DNA of 64,000 nucleotides from Oceanitalea sp047302425 (GTDB lineage: Bacteria; Actinomycetota; Actinomycetes; Actinomycetales; Actinomycetaceae). This document shows, piece after piece, positions 15,643 through 25,526 of the stretch. Made by a program: the position numbers and the translations under genes. The stretch lies in assembly GCF_047302425.1 (NCBI RefSeq), contig NZ_CP154855.1:1426001-1490000 (forward strand), in the 5' to 3' direction. Positions within the stretch are counted from its first letter, which is position 1. Every line of letters begins with the position of its first letter. The notes below the pieces were generated by a model. That model did not search any database. It was not told the origin of the DNA and saw only the letters and a program-made list of their open reading frames with translations.

Positions 15643-17268
15643 CTACACCCCGGCCGTCTCGCGCTCGGCCGTGAAGCGGAAGCGCTCCATGAGCCGCTGG
15701 AGCTCGTCGGCGAACTCCGACAGCTCCTCGGCGGCGCGCTGGGACTCCGCGACCGAGCCGGTCGTCGTCTCGGCCACGCGGGCGACGTCGACGATGCTCT
15801 CGGCGATCTGGCCCGAGCCCGCGGCGGACTCACCGAGCCCGCGGTTCATCTCCTCCGTCGTCAGCGTCTGCTCCTCGACCGCCGCGGCGATCGACATCTG
15901 GTACTCGTGCAGCTGGCGCATGACGCCCTCGACCTCGGAGATCCCGCTCACCGCCTCGCGCGTGTCGGTGAGGATGGCCTCGACCTTGCGGGTGATGTCC
16001 TCGGTGGCCTTGGCGGTCTCCTGCGCGAGCTCCTTGACCTCGCCGGCGACGACGGAGAAGCCCTTGCCCGCGGCACCGGCCCGGGCGGCCTCGATCGTCG
16101 CGTTGAGCGCGAGGAGGTTGGTCTGCTCGGCGATCGAGGTGATGACCCCGACGACCTCGCTGATCGCCCGGCTGGACTCGCCCAGGCGGCTCATCGTCGC
16201 CGTCGTCGTCCCGACGGCGGCGACCGCCTGCTGGGCAACCGTCGCCGACTCCCCGGCGTTGTGCGCGATCTCGCTGATCGAGGCACCCATCTGCTCGGCG
16301 CCGGACGCGACGGTCCGGACGTTGCGGGAGACCTCCGCGGCGGTCGAGGCGACGACGCCGGCCTGGGTGGCCGAGCTCTGCGCACCCGCGGCGATGTCGT
16401 CGGACAGGCGCCCGATGCGCCCGCTCATCGCCGTCAGGCCGTCGGTGCGGGCGGCGACGGCGGCCATCGCCTCGCCGATCGAGCCGAGGGCGGTGTTGAG
16501 GGAGCGGCCCATGCGGCCCACCTCGTCGTCCGAGCGCACGTCCATCCGGGCGGTGAGGTCGCCGTCGGCGACGGCGGCGAGGACGTCGACGGCGTGCCCG
16601 AGCGGGCGGGTGATGCTGCGGACGATCCACCACGCGACGGCGGTGGCGAGGGCACCGGCGACGAGGACCAGGCCGATCATCATGGGGAGGAAGCCGCCGG
16701 CGATGCCGCGCGCCTCCGCCGTCTCGACGGCGTTCATCTCCTCCTCGAGGTCGATGAGGACGTTGATGGCGTCGAGCCAGGAGACGAACAGCGGCTTGGC
16801 GCGGTCGGTGAGGAGCGCGAGCGCGGCGGCCTCGTCCCCGGCGTTCTTGAGCGCGACGACCTCGTCGACGACGGGCATCGTCTCCGCCTCGATGCGCTCG
16901 ATCTCCGCCATGGCGGCGACCTCCTCGTCGCTGACGAGCGAGGGGTCGGCGAAGAGCTGGGCCATCGGCCCGGCGGACTCGGCGTAGTCGGCCGCGAGGG
17001 AGTCGATGAGCGCGACCTCGGCGGCGACCTCGCCGGCGTCACGGGCCAGGACGACGTCGCGCAGCGCGATCGCGCGGTCGTGGACGCTGCCGCGGAAGTT
17101 GATCGCGTACCGCTGCTTGACGCCGTTGACGTCGTTGACGGTCGTCAGGTGCTCCTCGATCTGGTGCACCCGGCTCACCCCGACGCCGGCGACGGCGACC
17201 GTGGTGAGGATGACGAGGAGGAAGCCGAGCGCCAGGCGGCGGCCGACCGTGAGGGTGCTGCGGTTCAT
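15643..17268 (-). CDS. Methyl-accepting chemotaxis protein
   Basis: The 541-aa receptor has an N-terminal transmembrane helix (about 10-32), a four-helix-bundle periplasmic-type sensor region (about 33-185), a second membrane helix (GFLPMMIGLVLVAGALATAVAWWIV), a HAMP domain starting RSITRPLGHAV, and a cytoplasmic signalling domain whose hairpin tip IAEQTNLLALNATIEAARAG is highly conserved. It would couple CheA/CheW to flagellar control. ATG 17268 has GGAG upstream. No other chemotaxis or flagellar genes are in the window. A sigma28-like sequence lies upstream at 17321-17346. Confidence 0.93.
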   Translation of the reverse strand: MNRSTLTVGRRLALGFLLVILTTVAVAGVGVSRVHQIEEHLTTVNDVNGVKQRYAINFRGSVHDRAIALRDVVLARDAGEVAAEVALIDSLAADYAESAGPMAQLFADPSLVSDEEVAAMAEIERIEAETMPVVDEVVALKNAGDEAAALALLTDRAKPLFVSWLDAINVLIDLEEEMNAVETAEARGIAGGFLPMMIGLVLVAGALATAVAWWIVRSITRPLGHAVDVLAAVADGDLTARMDVRSDDEVGRMGRSLNTALGSIGEAMAAVAARTDGLTAMSGRIGRLSDDIAAGAQSSATQAGVVASTAAEVSRNVRTVASGAEQMGASISEIAHNAGESATVAQQAVAAVGTTTATMSRLGESSRAISEVVGVITSIAEQTNLLALNATIEAARAGAAGKGFSVVAGEVKELAQETAKATEDITRKVEAILTDTREAVSGISEVEGVMRQLHEYQMSIAAAVEEQTLTTEEMNRGLGESAAGSGQIAESIVDVARVAETTTGSVAESQRAAEELSEFADELQRLMERFRFTAERETAGV

Positions 17269-17320
17269 CAGCTGCTCCGTTGGTGAGATGCGCAGAGGGA
17301 TCCCCCCTTGCCGACCAGAG

Positions 17321-17346
17321 ATCGGCAGCGCCGGAGCGGTTGTGAG
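17321..17346 (-). promoter_or_regulatory. Candidate FliA/WhiG (sigma28)-type promoter for the chemotaxis receptor
   Basis: On the minus strand CTCA (17346-17343) is followed after exactly 16 nt by GCCGAT (17326-17321), close to the TAAA-N15/16-GCCGATAA pattern of motility promoters. It lies 53 bp before the receptor ATG. The GCCGA also pairs with a TCGGC 12 nt downstream, so part of the match may reflect a hairpin. Confidence 0.4.
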
Positions 17347-17357
17347 TGGTTGAGGCG

Positions 17358-18752
17358 TCAGAGAATCCGCCGCGCCACCGCGCGCCGCAGGGCGGTGAAG
17401 GGCGGGCGGACCACGGCGAGCGTGTCGGGCAGCAGCGGCTTGCGGACGACCGGCTTGGCGTGGCTGAAGGCCTTGACCGAGGCCTCGCCGTGGTAGGCGC
17501 CCATCCCGGAGGCACCGACGCCGCCGAAGGGCAGCGAGGGCATCGAGGCCTGGAGCAGCGGCACGTCGAAGCCGACGGCCCCCGAGGACGTCTCGCGCAG
17601 CAGCCGGGTGCGCACCTGCGGGTCGGTGGTGAAGGCGTACAGCGCGAGCGGCTTCTCCCCGCGGCGCACGTGCGCGATGGCGGCGTCGAGGTCGGGGACG
17701 GGGACGATCGGCAGCACGGGCCCGAAGAGCTCCTCGGCCATGGCGGGGGAGTCGGGAGCGACGTCGGCGAGGACGGTGGGCGGCACGTAGCGCGCGGCGA
17801 CGTCCGTCTCGCCGCCGACGACGACGCGCGCCCCGGCCGCCACCGACTCGGTGACCACCCGCTCGAGCCGGGCGGCGTGCTCGGTGGTGACGATGCGCCC
17901 GAAGTCCGGGCTGGCCGCCGGGTCGGCGCCGTACATCGCCCGGATCTCCCGGACGAGCAGCGGCTCGAGGGCGCGGGCGACGTCGGGCGGCGCGAGGAGG
18001 TAGTCGGGCGCGACGCAGGTCTGGCCCGCGTTGACGAGCTTGCCCCACGCGATGCGCCGGGCCGCGGCCGGCAGGTCGGTGGTCGAGTCGACCCAGGCGG
18101 GGGACTTCCCACCGAGCTCGAGCGTGACGGGCGTGAGGTGCTGCGCTGCGGCCGTCATGACGATCCGCGCGACCCGCTCACCACCGGTGTAGACGATGTG
18201 GTCGACCCGCTCGCGCAGCAGCTCGGTGGTCCGCTCCGCGCCGCCGGTGACGACCGCGACCCCGTCGAGGTACTCGGGCACGAGCCGCTCGAGCGTCTCG
18301 GCGGTGCGCGGCGCCAGCTCCGAGGGCTTGAGGACGGCCGTGTTGCCGGCGGCGAGCGCGCCGATGAGCGGTCCGAGGAGCAGGGAGACGGGGTAGTTCC
18401 ACGGGGCGATGACGGTGACGACCCCGAGCGGCTCGAGGACGAGGGAGGCGCGCGCCGGCTGGTACTGCCAGGGCACGCTCACCCGCTGCGGCGCGAGCCA
18501 CGAGCGCAGGTGCTTGCGGGTGTGGCGGATCTCCCCGAGCAGCAGCCCGATCTCCGTGAGGTGCGCCTCGGTGGGGGACTTGCGCAGGTCGGCGTGGAGC
18601 GCTGCCTCGATCTCGCGCGCGTGCTCGGTGAGCAGCGTGGCGAGCCGGTCGAGCTGCGCCAGCCGCCACGACAGCGGGCGGGTGACGCCCGTGTCGAAGC
18701 GCTCACGCACCCGCTGGACGACGACGGCGGCGGTCTCGGGGGAGCTGGTCAC
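17358..18752 (-). CDS. Aldehyde dehydrogenase, class 3-like
   Basis: The 464-aa protein has VIAPWNYPVSLLLGPL (cofactor pocket), LELGGKSP with the general-base Glu, and the catalytic Cys in NAGQTCVAPDYLL, followed by EELFGPVLPI and PFGGVGASGMGAYHG. The sequence order is that of ALDH3-type enzymes that oxidise fatty or aromatic aldehydes; the natural substrate is unknown. The frame allows GTG 18779, but GTG 18752 lies 7 nt after TACCCT and opens the protein at a position usual for the family, so I prefer it. It is divergent from the DosR-like regulator with a short shared promoter region. Confidence 0.88.
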   Translation of the reverse strand: MTSSPETAAVVVQRVRERFDTGVTRPLSWRLAQLDRLATLLTEHAREIEAALHADLRKSPTEAHLTEIGLLLGEIRHTRKHLRSWLAPQRVSVPWQYQPARASLVLEPLGVVTVIAPWNYPVSLLLGPLIGALAAGNTAVLKPSELAPRTAETLERLVPEYLDGVAVVTGGAERTTELLRERVDHIVYTGGERVARIVMTAAAQHLTPVTLELGGKSPAWVDSTTDLPAAARRIAWGKLVNAGQTCVAPDYLLAPPDVARALEPLLVREIRAMYGADPAASPDFGRIVTTEHAARLERVVTESVAAGARVVVGGETDVAARYVPPTVLADVAPDSPAMAEELFGPVLPIVPVPDLDAAIAHVRRGEKPLALYAFTTDPQVRTRLLRETSSGAVGFDVPLLQASMPSLPFGGVGASGMGAYHGEASVKAFSHAKPVVRKPLLPDTLAVVRPPFTALRRAVARRIL

Positions 18753-18828
18753 CTGCCCGAGGGTACGCGGGCGCGACACCGCCGGTGGGCTGTCCGGCCC
18801 GGCCGCGCGGGGACGCTAGGGTCGGAGT

Positions 18829-19488
18829 GTGACGACCGAGCAGACCACCTCCGGACAGCGCGACATCCGCGTGATGATCATCGACGACCACGAGGTGGTG
18901 CGACGCGGCATCGCCGAGATCGTCGACCGCTCCGAGGGCCTCACGGTCGTCGCCGAGGGCGGCTCGGTCGCCGAGACCCTGCGCCGCGCGCCGCTCGTGC
19001 GCCCCGAGATCCTCCTCGTCGACCTCCAGCTGCCCGACGGCACCGGCATCGACATCATCCGCAACCTGCGCGAGACGGTCCCCGAGGCCCGCGCCGTCGT
19101 CCTCACCTCCTTCGACGACGACGACGCGCTCGCCGAGGCCCTCGAGGCGGGCGCCCGCGCCTACCTCCTCAAGACCGTGCGCGGCGCGGAGATCGCCGAC
19201 GTCATCAAGGCGGTGGCCGCCGGCCGCACGCTCCTGGACGAGCGCACCGTCACCCGCCGCCGGGCCGACCACGACGACCCGACGGCGGACCTCACCCCCT
19301 CCGAGCGCCGCGTCCTCGACCTCATCGGCGACGGCCTGTCCAACCGCGAGATCGGCGAGAAGCTCGGCGTCGCGGAGAAGACGGTCAAGAACCACATCAC
19401 CGCCCTGCTGGCGAAGATGGGCCTGCAGCGCCGCACCCAGGTCGCCGCCTGGGTCGCCGGCCAGCGCGCCAAGGGCTGGCGCGCCTGA
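18829..19488 (+). CDS. LuxR-type response regulator, DosR/DevR-like
   Basis: The 219-aa protein has a receiver domain (MIIDDHEVVRRGIAEIV, phospho-acceptor Asp65 in LLVDLQLPDG, LTSF and LLKT) and a C-terminal helix-turn-helix whose recognition region EKTVKNHITALLAKMG followed by RRTQ is nearly the DosR one, including the Lys-Asn that contacts DNA. DosR controls the hypoxia/NO regulon of mycobacteria. The start GTG lies 6 nt after TAGGGT, so the mRNA may be leaderless. A DosS-like kinase is encoded 2.5 kb away at 22060 and a DosR-type palindrome precedes cydA. Pairing is inferred. Confidence 0.88.
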   Translation: MTTEQTTSGQRDIRVMIIDDHEVVRRGIAEIVDRSEGLTVVAEGGSVAETLRRAPLVRPEILLVDLQLPDGTGIDIIRNLRETVPEARAVVLTSFDDDDALAEALEAGARAYLLKTVRGAEIADVIKAVAAGRTLLDERTVTRRRADHDDPTADLTPSERRVLDLIGDGLSNREIGEKLGVAEKTVKNHITALLAKMGLQRRTQVAAWVAGQRAKGWRA

Positions 19489-19492
19489 GCGG

Positions 19493-20092
19493 TCACCGCT
19501 GCATCCGCGGGTCCTGGGTCGGGTCCTCGTACATCGGCGGGCAGCCGCCGTCCACGGCGTCCGGCCGGTGCTCGTAGTGCCACGACTCGTTGCCGTAGAT
19601 CTGGCACAGCCCGTAGCGGTCGCCGTGGCGGGCGAGCCAGTCGATGGCGTCGTAGGGCGCGACGTCGACCGCCTCGCCGCTCACGTGCGGCGAGGTCTCC
19701 GGCGTCGCGACCCAGCGCGCCGCCTCCTCCCGTGACCCGTACCGGGAGACGGCGTCGTCGAGGAGGTCCTCCTGGTAGGCGGCGGAGCGCCACCCGCTGC
19801 TGACCTGGATCCCGATGCCGTCCGCCGCGGCGTCGGTCGTGGCCCGGCGCAGCGCGGCCGCCAGCTCCGGGTCGAGCCGGGCGATGCCCGCGAGATCCTC
19901 GTCGCGGACCGTCGCGCCGTGGGGGAGGCGGCCGTCGGGCTCCTCGGTCCGGGTCGGCGGGGACGGCTCGGCCGGCTGCTCCGTGGGCGCCTCGGCCCCG
20001 CACCCGAGGAGGCCGGGCGCGAGGCCCGCGAGCAGGGCGAGGACGGTGAGGAGCCGTCGTGCGGCCAGGAGGCGGGGCGCGGTGTCGCTCAT
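19493..20092 (-). CDS. M15 family D-alanyl-D-alanine carboxypeptidase, lipoprotein (VanY-like)
   Basis: The 199-aa protein starts with a basic N-terminus and hydrophobic helix ending in the lipobox LLGC, so it is probably a lipid-anchored extracytoplasmic protein. The metallopeptidase motifs are SPHVSGEAVDVAP (HxxxxxxD zinc ligands) and ESWHYEHRP (catalytic Glu and third zinc ligand His). The enzyme would trim D-Ala from peptidoglycan stem peptides. It is convergent with the DosR-like regulator (4-bp gap) and divergent from the OmpR regulator at 20180, whose two-component system could respond to cell-wall state. Confidence 0.85.
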   Translation of the reverse strand: MSDTAPRLLAARRLLTVLALLAGLAPGLLGCGAEAPTEQPAEPSPPTRTEEPDGRLPHGATVRDEDLAGIARLDPELAAALRRATTDAAADGIGIQVSSGWRSAAYQEDLLDDAVSRYGSREEAARWVATPETSPHVSGEAVDVAPYDAIDWLARHGDRYGLCQIYGNESWHYEHRPDAVDGGCPPMYEDPTQDPRMQR

Positions 20093-20179
20093 GCTCCCAG
20101 CCAACGCGGCCGCGTGTTGCAGGGGCGTATGCGGCGCCCGATACACCCGCGATACGTCCCGCCTCGTAGCATCGGCAGC

Positions 20180-20864
<685 letters not shown>

Positions 20865-20875
<11 letters not shown>

Positions 20876-21947
20876 ACCGCCCGGGCCGAGCGTGCGGCTA
20901 CGTCTCGCCCTGAGCTACGCGGGACTCGTCGTCCTCGCGGGCACGCTGCTGCTCGCCGTCGTGTGGGTCTTCCTCCTGCGCTACGTCCCCGACGGCACCA
21001 TCGACGCCGGAGGCGGGTTCGTCCCCAGCCGCTCCGACCTCCTCGCGGCCTTCCTGCCCCGGGCCGCGCTGGCCTGGCTGCTCCTCCTCGTCCTCGGCGT
21101 CGCCGGTGGCTGGTGGGTCGCCGGGCGGGTGCTCGCCCCGCTCGGGCGCATCACCGAGGTGACCCGGGTGGCCGCCACGGGCGACCTCTCGCCGCGCGTC
21201 CACCTCGAGGGCCGGCAGGACGAGTTCCGCGAGCTCGCCGACGCCTTCGACGCGATGCTCGCCCGGCTCGAGGCCCACGTCGCCGCGCAGCGGCGCTTCG
21301 CCGCCAACGCCTCCCACGAGCTGCGCACCCCGCTCGCGACCTCCCAGGCACTCCTCGACGTCGCCCGCACGGACCCGGACTACGACGGCGCCGCGCTCGT
21401 CGAGCGGCTGCGTGCGGTCAACTCGCGGGCGATCGCGATGACCGAGGCCCTGCTCGTGCTCAGCCGCGCGGAGGAGCAGTCCTTCGCCCGTGAGCCCGTC
21501 GACCTCTCGCTCCTCGCCGAGGAGGCCACCGAGACGCTTCTCCCGCTCGCCGAGCGCCGCGGGGTGAGCCTCCAGACGTCCGGCGAACCCGCGATCGCGA
21601 ATGGCTCGCCCGTGCTCCTCCTCCAGCTCACGACGAACCTCGTCCACAACGCGATCGTCCACAACCTCCCCGAGCACGGGCGCGTGCGGGTCGCCGCGAC
21701 GACGGAGGGGGACGCCGCGGTCCTCACGGTCGAGAGCACGGGGGAGCGGCTCGCGCCGGAGGTCGTCGCCACGCTCACCGAGCCCTTCCAGCGCGGCACG
21801 GAGCGCACACGGGACGGCGACCACGCCGGTGTCGGACTCGGGCTCGCCATCGTCGCGGCCGTCGCCCGCGCCCACGGCGGCACGGTGGAGCTGACCGCCC
21901 GGGAGGCCGGCGGCCTACGCGTGGAGGTCCGCCTCCCGACGGCATGA
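20865..21947 (+). CDS. Sensor histidine kinase (HAMP, HisKA, HATPase)
   Basis: The 360-aa kinase has two membrane helices (about 12-37 and 62-90) flanking a very short extracytoplasmic loop of about 25 residues, then HAMP (GRVLAPLGRITEVTRVAATGDL), the H-box FAANASHELRTPLATSQALLD with the phosphorylated His, the N-box QLTTNLVHNAIVHN and a G-box GVGLGLAIVAAVARAHGG. The tiny external loop suggests it senses the membrane or a partner protein rather than binding a ligand in a folded sensor domain. It is cotranscribed with the OmpR regulator at 20180. Confidence 0.92.
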
Positions 21948-21948
21948 C

Positions 21949-22043
21949 CCACCCTTCATCGCCGAGTACGCACCTGCGGTCACCGGCGGGCGCCCACGAG
22001 GCGCTCGGGGCGACCGTTTGTGCGTACTCGCGGGGATGGTGGG
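21949..22043. repeat. Long imperfect inverted repeat between two convergent kinase genes
   Basis: CGAGTACGCAC (21963-21973) pairs with GTGCGTACTCG (22020-22030), and the flanks extend the pairing imperfectly (CCCACC with GGTGGG, CATC with GATG). The 46-nt centre contains further short palindromes. It fills the 112-bp gap and may act as a bidirectional terminator. Confidence 0.75.
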
Positions 22044-22059
22044 TGGGGGCGCCGCCCGC

Positions 22060-23769
22060 TCAGGTCAGGGGGACCTGCCAGGACAGGAGGGTGCCCTCGC
22101 CGGACTCGGTGCGGGCCAGGGAGAAGGTGCCGCCGTGCCGGCGGGCGCGCACGGCGAGGTTGTCGAGCCCGGACCGGCGCGTCGAGGAGCGGTCCACGCC
22201 CACGCCGTCGTCCTCGACCTCGACCGACACCCGCCCGTGGACGCCAACCCCGCGGACGGTGACCCGCACCTGGACCGAGGAGCCGCGCGCGTGGCGGGCG
22301 GCGTTGGCCAGCCCCTCGCGCACGACGGCGACGACGTCGTCGGCGATGTCGTCGTCCACGCGGGCGTCGAGCAGCTCGGCGGGGGAGGCGGCGAGGTCGA
22401 GCTCCTCGTCGTCGCGCACGAGCCGGCCGTCGACGGCGATGAGGAGGGAGGGCGCGAAGCCGAGCCCGGTGCGGGCGAGGGAGGTCTCCCGGCGCAGCCG
22501 CTCAACCAGCCCGACCGCCTCGTCCGGCTCCCGCAGGGAGTGGACGATGGAGCGGATCTGGCGCACGCTGTCGTCCACGCTCGTCAGCGCCTTCTCCAGG
22601 TGCTCGGCGACCCACGCGGTGGCGGGGTCCGCCGCGACGGCGACCCGCACCGTCTCGAGCTGCATGCCGGTGGCGAAGAGCTGCTGGACGGCGAGGTCGT
22701 GGAGGTCGCGGGAGATGCGCTGGCGCTCCTCGAAGAGGGAGGAGACGTCCTCGGCGTGCCGGGCGGCCGCCAGCTCGAGAGCCACCGCGGCCTGCGCGGC
22801 GACGACCTCGGCGACCTCGAGCTCCGAGCTGGTGAACTCCGCCCCGCCCTGGAGGCGCAGGAGGATGAGGACGCCGCGGCCCACGCCCTGGGACATCATC
22901 GGGGCGTACAGCGCCGGGCCGTAGCGCCCCAGCTGGGGGACGCGCAGCGCGCGGGCGCGGGACATCGAGTCGACGATCATCCCGACGCCGTTGGCGAGCA
23001 CCGTGCGCGCGCGCCCCCCGGGCGGGAAGACGGCGCCGATGACGTCCTGGGCGCCCTCGCCGTCGGCGATCTCGCACATCCACGTGTCCCCGACCGAGGG
23101 CAGGACGATGAGCGCGGCGTCGGCGCGGGCGACCTCGCGCACCTTGGCGGCGATGAGCTCGAGCGCCTCCTCCTCCTCGGTGCCCGACAGGAGCTGGGTG
23201 GTGATCTCCTGGCTCACCGCCACCCACCGCTCGCGGTCGCGGGACTCGGCGTAGCGCTGGGCGTTGACGACGGCGACGGCGGCCGCGGAGGCCAGCTGCT
23301 CCATCGCGCGGGCGTCGTCCTCGGTGAAGCCGCCGGGCTTGTCGGCGAGGTAGAGCCGCCCGAAGACCTGCTCGCGGATGCGCACCGGCACGCCGAGGAA
23401 GCCCTCCATGCGCGGGTGGGCGGACGGCCAGCCACCGAAGGCGGGGTGGTCGGTGATCGACTCGAGCAGGAGGTGGCCGTGGGTGGGGATCTCGGCGAAG
23501 ATCCCGTGGCCGTGGGGGGCGTGGCCGAGGCGGCGCTCGGTCTCCTCGTCGACGCCGTGCTGGACGAAGGTGGCGGTGTCGCCGCGGTTGTCGAGGACCG
23601 CGAGGGCCGCGTAGCGCGCGCCGGTCAGGGAGCTGGCGCCGTCGACGAAGCCCTTGAGGACGGTGTCGAGGTCGAGGCTCGAGGTGAGCCCGATGGCGGC
23701 GCCCAGCAGCCTGGCACGTGCCTCCCGGTCCGGCATGACGATCCTCGCTCCCTGCGTGTCCGTGCTCAC
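22060..23769 (-). CDS. DosS/DevS-like tandem-GAF sensor histidine kinase
   Basis: The 569-aa soluble kinase has two GAF domains (about 20-175 and 195-335), an HisKA_3 dimerisation domain with phospho-His357 in RISRDLHDLAVQQL, and an HATPase domain (VVREGLANAARHARG ... SGLDNLAVRARRHGG). GAF-A contains HPRMEGFLGVPVRIRE and, 22 residues after the His (His118), Tyr140 in GRLYLADK; this reproduces the spacing of heme ligand His149 and distal Tyr171 in mycobacterial DosS. It therefore probably senses O2/NO/CO or redox state through heme. GTG 23769 overlaps the cydC stop by 4 bases and has AGGAG in front, so it is the last gene of the cyd operon. Confidence 0.88.
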   Translation of the reverse strand: MSTDTQGARIVMPDREARARLLGAAIGLTSSLDLDTVLKGFVDGASSLTGARYAALAVLDNRGDTATFVQHGVDEETERRLGHAPHGHGIFAEIPTHGHLLLESITDHPAFGGWPSAHPRMEGFLGVPVRIREQVFGRLYLADKPGGFTEDDARAMEQLASAAAVAVVNAQRYAESRDRERWVAVSQEITTQLLSGTEEEEALELIAAKVREVARADAALIVLPSVGDTWMCEIADGEGAQDVIGAVFPPGGRARTVLANGVGMIVDSMSRARALRVPQLGRYGPALYAPMMSQGVGRGVLILLRLQGGAEFTSSELEVAEVVAAQAAVALELAAARHAEDVSSLFEERQRISRDLHDLAVQQLFATGMQLETVRVAVAADPATAWVAEHLEKALTSVDDSVRQIRSIVHSLREPDEAVGLVERLRRETSLARTGLGFAPSLLIAVDGRLVRDDEELDLAASPAELLDARVDDDIADDVVAVVREGLANAARHARGSSVQVRVTVRGVGVHGRVSVEVEDDGVGVDRSSTRRSGLDNLAVRARRHGGTFSLARTESGEGTLLSWQVPLT

Positions 23770-25526
23770 CGCAGCTCCTGCTCCACGGCCCACCGGTAGC
23801 TGGGCAGCGTGTGGAGGAGGTGCTCGTGAGTTCCTCTCGCGAGCACGGTAGCCGGTCCCTGTGACGCGCCGAGCACGACGACCTCGTCAGCGGCCGCCAG
23901 CGGCGCCAGGCGGTGGGTGACGAGGAGGACGCCTCGGCCCGAGTCCCGGGCGGCGAGCAGGTCCCCGACGAGTCGGTCCGCAGTGGCGGGGTCGAGGTGC
24001 TCGCCGGGCTCGTCGAGCAGGAGCAGGGGCGCCCGGCTGGCCAGCGCCCGGGCGAGGAGGAGCCGGCGGCGCTCGCCGCCGGACACGGACGTCGCGTCGC
24101 TGTCGAGGAGGGTGTCGACGCCGTCGGGCAGGGCGGCGAGCCACTCGCCCAGGCCCGCGCGACCGAGGAGCTCGACCGCCTCCGCCGCGCTCACGTCCCC
24201 GCGCGCGACCCGCAGGTTCTCCAGCACCGTGGTCCCGAAGACGTGCGCGTCCTCGGCCGTGAGGACGACGGCGTCGCTCACGGCGCGCCGGTCCAGCTCA
24301 CCGGCCGGGGTGGCGCCGAGGAGGACCTCGCCGTCCCGGGGCGGGAGCAGGCCCGCGAGGGTGAGCAGGAGGGTGGTCTTGCCGATCCCGCTGGGCCCGA
24401 CGACGGCGACGCTGCGTCCCGGCCGCAGCTCGAGGTCCAGCCCGCTCGCCACCGTCCCCGTCCGGGGCCAGCCGACCGCCAGGCCCCGGGCCCGCAGGAC
24501 GGGCTCGGTCACGGTGGCCGTCCGCGGGCGCGGGGCGGGGGCGCTCGCGCCGTCGAGCAGCTCGGTGACCCGCACGGCAGCCTCGGCGGAGCGGACGAGC
24601 TGGACGGCGGCCGGCCCGAGGAGGGCGGTGCCCTCGAAGGCGGCGAGCGGTGTCAGCACGACGACCGCCAGCTCCACGGCCTCCATCGTCCCGGCGACCG
24701 TCGCGTGGACGCCGAGGACGAGGGCGGCGAGGACCGCGACGCCCATGGCGAGGTGGTCGGTCCCGGCGGCCAGCGCGGCGGGGCGGGCGGCGGCGTCCTT
24801 CGCCCGGGCCAGGCGCCGCTCGGTGCCGGCGAGCGCGGTGCGGGCGCGGGGCAGGCCACCGGAGACGGTGAGCTCGGCCGCGCCCTCGACCATGGCCATC
24901 GCCCCGGCGGTGAGCTCGCTGCGCTCCCGCGCCTGGGCGAGCTCGTCGAGCCGCGCGGCACGCACGGTGAGCAGCGGCCCGGCGACGCCCGCGAGGAGGA
25001 GGCACGCGGCGAGGACGGCGCCGATGCCGGCGTGCAGCCACGCGACGAGCGTGACGGTCCCGACGCCGACGACGGCGGCCACGGCGGCGGGCAGCAGGGA
25101 GCGCACGACGACGTCCCCGACGGCGTCGACGTCGGCGCCCGTGCGGGCGAGCACGTCACCGCGGCGCAGGCCGGAGACGACGTCGGTGGGGGCGTCGGCC
25201 AGCGTCGTGTAGACCCGCTCGCGGAGCGTGGCCATGCCGCGCAGCGCGACCTCGTGGGACACGAGCCGCTCGACGTAGCGCATGACCCCGCGGGCGATGC
25301 CGAAGGTCCGCACGGCCACCGAGGCGACGCCGAGCTCGAGGACCGGCGGCATCTGCGAGGCGCGCGCGATGAGCCAGGCGGCGGTCGCCGAGAGCCCGAC
25401 GGCACTGCCCAGACCGGCCGTGCCGGCGAGCACGGCGAGGACGAAGCGCCACCGATCGAGGTCGAGGAGGTCGACGGCGCGGCGCAGCGCGCGGCGCTCG
25501 GCGGGGGAGAGAGGCAGCAGGCTCAT
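23766..25526 (-). CDS. cydC: Thiol reductant ABC exporter subunit CydC
   Basis: The 586-aa fused permease-ATPase has six membrane helices in its first 300 residues, then Walker A GPSGIGKTT, signature SVSGGERRRLLLARAL and Walker B LLLLDEPGEHLD. With CydD it forms the heterodimer that exports cysteine/glutathione and supports heme insertion into cytochrome bd. The ATG overlaps the cydD stop (ATGA) and its own stop overlaps the kinase start, so five genes run as one unit. Order A-B-D-C is the actinobacterial one. Confidence 0.93.
   Translation of the reverse strand: MSLLPLSPAERRALRRAVDLLDLDRWRFVLAVLAGTAGLGSAVGLSATAAWLIARASQMPPVLELGVASVAVRTFGIARGVMRYVERLVSHEVALRGMATLRERVYTTLADAPTDVVSGLRRGDVLARTGADVDAVGDVVVRSLLPAAVAAVVGVGTVTLVAWLHAGIGAVLAACLLLAGVAGPLLTVRAARLDELAQARERSELTAGAMAMVEGAAELTVSGGLPRARTALAGTERRLARAKDAAARPAALAAGTDHLAMGVAVLAALVLGVHATVAGTMEAVELAVVVLTPLAAFEGTALLGPAAVQLVRSAEAAVRVTELLDGASAPAPRPRTATVTEPVLRARGLAVGWPRTGTVASGLDLELRPGRSVAVVGPSGIGKTTLLLTLAGLLPPRDGEVLLGATPAGELDRRAVSDAVVLTAEDAHVFGTTVLENLRVARGDVSAAEAVELLGRAGLGEWLAALPDGVDTLLDSDATSVSGGERRRLLLARALASRAPLLLLDEPGEHLDPATADRLVGDLLAARDSGRGVLLVTHRLAPLAAADEVVVLGASQGPATVLARGTHEHLLHTLPSYRWAVEQELR

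Noticed and set aside
18753..18828. DosR box between the aldehyde dehydrogenase and DosR-like genes
   Set aside because: The region contains GC-rich sequence and two -10-like boxes but no matching palindrome, so autoregulation is not supported.
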